From an uncultured Campylobacter sp. (lineage in GTDB: Bacteria > Campylobacterota > Campylobacteria > Campylobacterales > Campylobacteraceae), in the NCBI RefSeq assembly GCF_963518785.1, contig NZ_CAUQKJ010000007.1, positions 1-64,000 of the forward strand: DNA of 64,000 bases, read 5' to 3'. The position numbers and the translations under genes are program-made. The stretch's first letter is position 1. Every line of letters begins with the position of its first letter. Shown one piece after another: positions 63,143-64,000 of this stretch. The notes beneath the pieces are model-generated. The model was not told the DNA's origin. It made no database searches and was given only the letters and a program-made list of their open reading frames with translations.

Positions 63143-64000
63143 ATGAGCCTAGCAAAAAATATCGGAGCATTTTTAAAAGACAGATTCAGCCTTCTATCGG
63201 TATTTGACGGCGCGGTGCTAAACGCATACACGCTAGTTTTGGTATTAAATTTAGCGCTCGGGTTGCTTCTTATCGCGCGCAGCGGCGAGCTGCTCTCTGC
63301 GCAGGCGCTGTTTTTTGCGGAATCTGCGATCTGCGGCGTGACGATACTTTTTTTCGCGCTTTACGCGCTTAGCTTTTACAGCGCCAGGCTATATAAAATT
63401 CTAGCCTTTGCGCTTCTGGCGATAAACGTAATCTTTGCGATCGCTCAGATTTTTTTGATCTTTAGCCTGGAGCTTACCTACTCGCACGGCACGCTGGACG
63501 CGCTAGTGCAAACGACGCCCAAGGAGGCCTTTGAGTTCGCGCATGCGTTTTTAAATTTTAAGCTTATCGCGGCTTTTTTGGCGCTTTTAATTTTCGTCAT
63601 CACCGCTCTTAGGCTTAGAGTGAGCCAGCGAGTGCGGATGAAGCTATGTCGCGCAATAAAGCTAGTCTTTCTGCTTAGCTTGCTTGTTTTTATCGCGCAT
63701 GCGGCGTTTAAAAGCTACGTAGCCAAAAGCTCGAAAATGCGCGCCAGCATCATAATCGCGCTAAATAAAATTCCGATTTATAACTTTGCTTTCGTTACGA
63801 AGGATTATTTCGGCGCCGATTTTAAAAGCGTGCGCGAGCTGCAAGCGGGATACCAAAGCATTTACGCCTCACATTCGCATAAAACCGCGCCAAACCGCAT
63901 CTCAAATGTCGTTTTTATTATCGGAGAGAGCCTGCAGCGAAATTTTATGAGCCTATACGGCTACTATCTGCCCACTACGCCGAACTTTCAGGCGCTTGAG
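63143..64000 (+). CDS. Phosphoethanolamine transferase (EptA/CptA-like), runs past window end
   Basis: First 286 codons. Four to five membrane spans in residues ~28-195, then VVFIIGESLQRNFMSLYGYY (about 257-276), the nucleophile region (E-S/T) and metal-binding start of the sulfatase-like domain of EptA/CptA/EptC enzymes, which add phosphoethanolamine to lipid A, flagellar rod or glycans in other Campylobacter. Start ATG with AAAGGAAT. Substrate cannot be told. C-terminal half lies outside the window. Confidence 0.75.
   Translation, partial: MSLAKNIGAFLKDRFSLLSVFDGAVLNAYTLVLVLNLALGLLLIARSGELLSAQALFFAESAICGVTILFFALYALSFYSARLYKILAFALLAINVIFAIAQIFLIFSLELTYSHGTLDALVQTTPKEAFEFAHAFLNFKLIAAFLALLIFVITALRLRVSQRVRMKLCRAIKLVFLLSLLVFIAHAAFKSYVAKSSKMRASIIIALNKIPIYNFAFVTKDYFGADFKSVRELQAGYQSIYASHSHKTAPNRISNVVFIIGESLQRNFMSLYGYYLPTTPNFQALE

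Overview
The window looks like chromosome of a Campylobacter, most likely one of the higher-GC oral species (C. gracilis, C. rectus or C. showae type). I infer this from gene order shared with C. jejuni as I remember it (ppx-fdxB-cosR-folB-plsY, fdxA/ahpC back to back, fur-lysS-glyA followed by a SPOR gene and aroE), from TATAAT boxes without a clear -35, and from a GC content well above that of C. jejuni. The species is not certain. There is no prophage, insertion sequence, CRISPR array or rRNA operon. One tRNA with a CAT anticodon is present.

Layout. 0-3.3 kb: the tail of a multihaem cytochrome, then proB and proA with a decayed small secreted-protein gene between them. 3.7-7.8 kb: an amino-acid ABC importer with two tandem binding proteins, followed by a transsulfuration-type PLP enzyme; together these suggest cystine/cysteine uptake and sulfur amino-acid metabolism. 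8.5-11.3 kb: polA (minus). 11.4-14.4 kb: a DUF2249-like protein, an oxidase-subunit-I-like membrane protein, a DUF59 Fe-S protein and an unassigned protein. 14.5-21.7 kb (minus): herA-like ATPase, plsY, folB, a cosR-like response regulator with an adjacent histidine kinase, a ferredoxin and ppx/gppA. 21.8-22.7 kb: an MTHFR-like gene, then about 1 kb of decayed sequence. 23.6-26.6 kb (minus): ndk-yceD-rpmF-plsX-fabH. 26.7-27.8 kb: divergent fdxA and ahpC around a candidate operator. 28.1-31.8 kb: M16 protease plus SbmA-like transporter. 31.9-35.0 kb (minus): DUF4492-cydA-cydB and a possible tiny membrane protein.

35.4-42.6 kb (minus): gatC-pilT-cvpA-fur-lysS-glyA, tightly packed, then a SPOR gene and aroE. 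42.7-45.8 kb: two envelope proteins, a small unknown, coaX and a short-form hisG. 45.8-47.2 kb: non-coding or decayed. 47.2-51.4 kb (minus): an unusually long dnaE. 51.7-53.7 kb (minus): aspartate/glutamate racemase and a DAACS symporter. 54.0 kb: tRNA. 54.3-55.0 kb (minus): a YccF/pilin-like fusion, preceded by about 1 kb without genes that carries a G9 tract. 56.0-58.8 kb (minus): DUF2130 and putP. 59.0-61.2 kb: a second amino-acid ABC importer. 61.2-64.0 kb: SNase-like secreted protein, thiE, uppP and the start of a phosphoethanolamine-transferase-like gene.

Most genes are housekeeping. The parts I would examine first are the cosR-like regulator that has both a phosphorylatable Asp and a kinase, the duplicated OB-fold region and Arg/Gly-rich linker of DnaE, the YccF/pilin-like fusion, the M16 protease/SbmA pair (possible reduced Fus-type importer), and the small ORF after cydB. 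I see no clear-cut new defence or mobile system.
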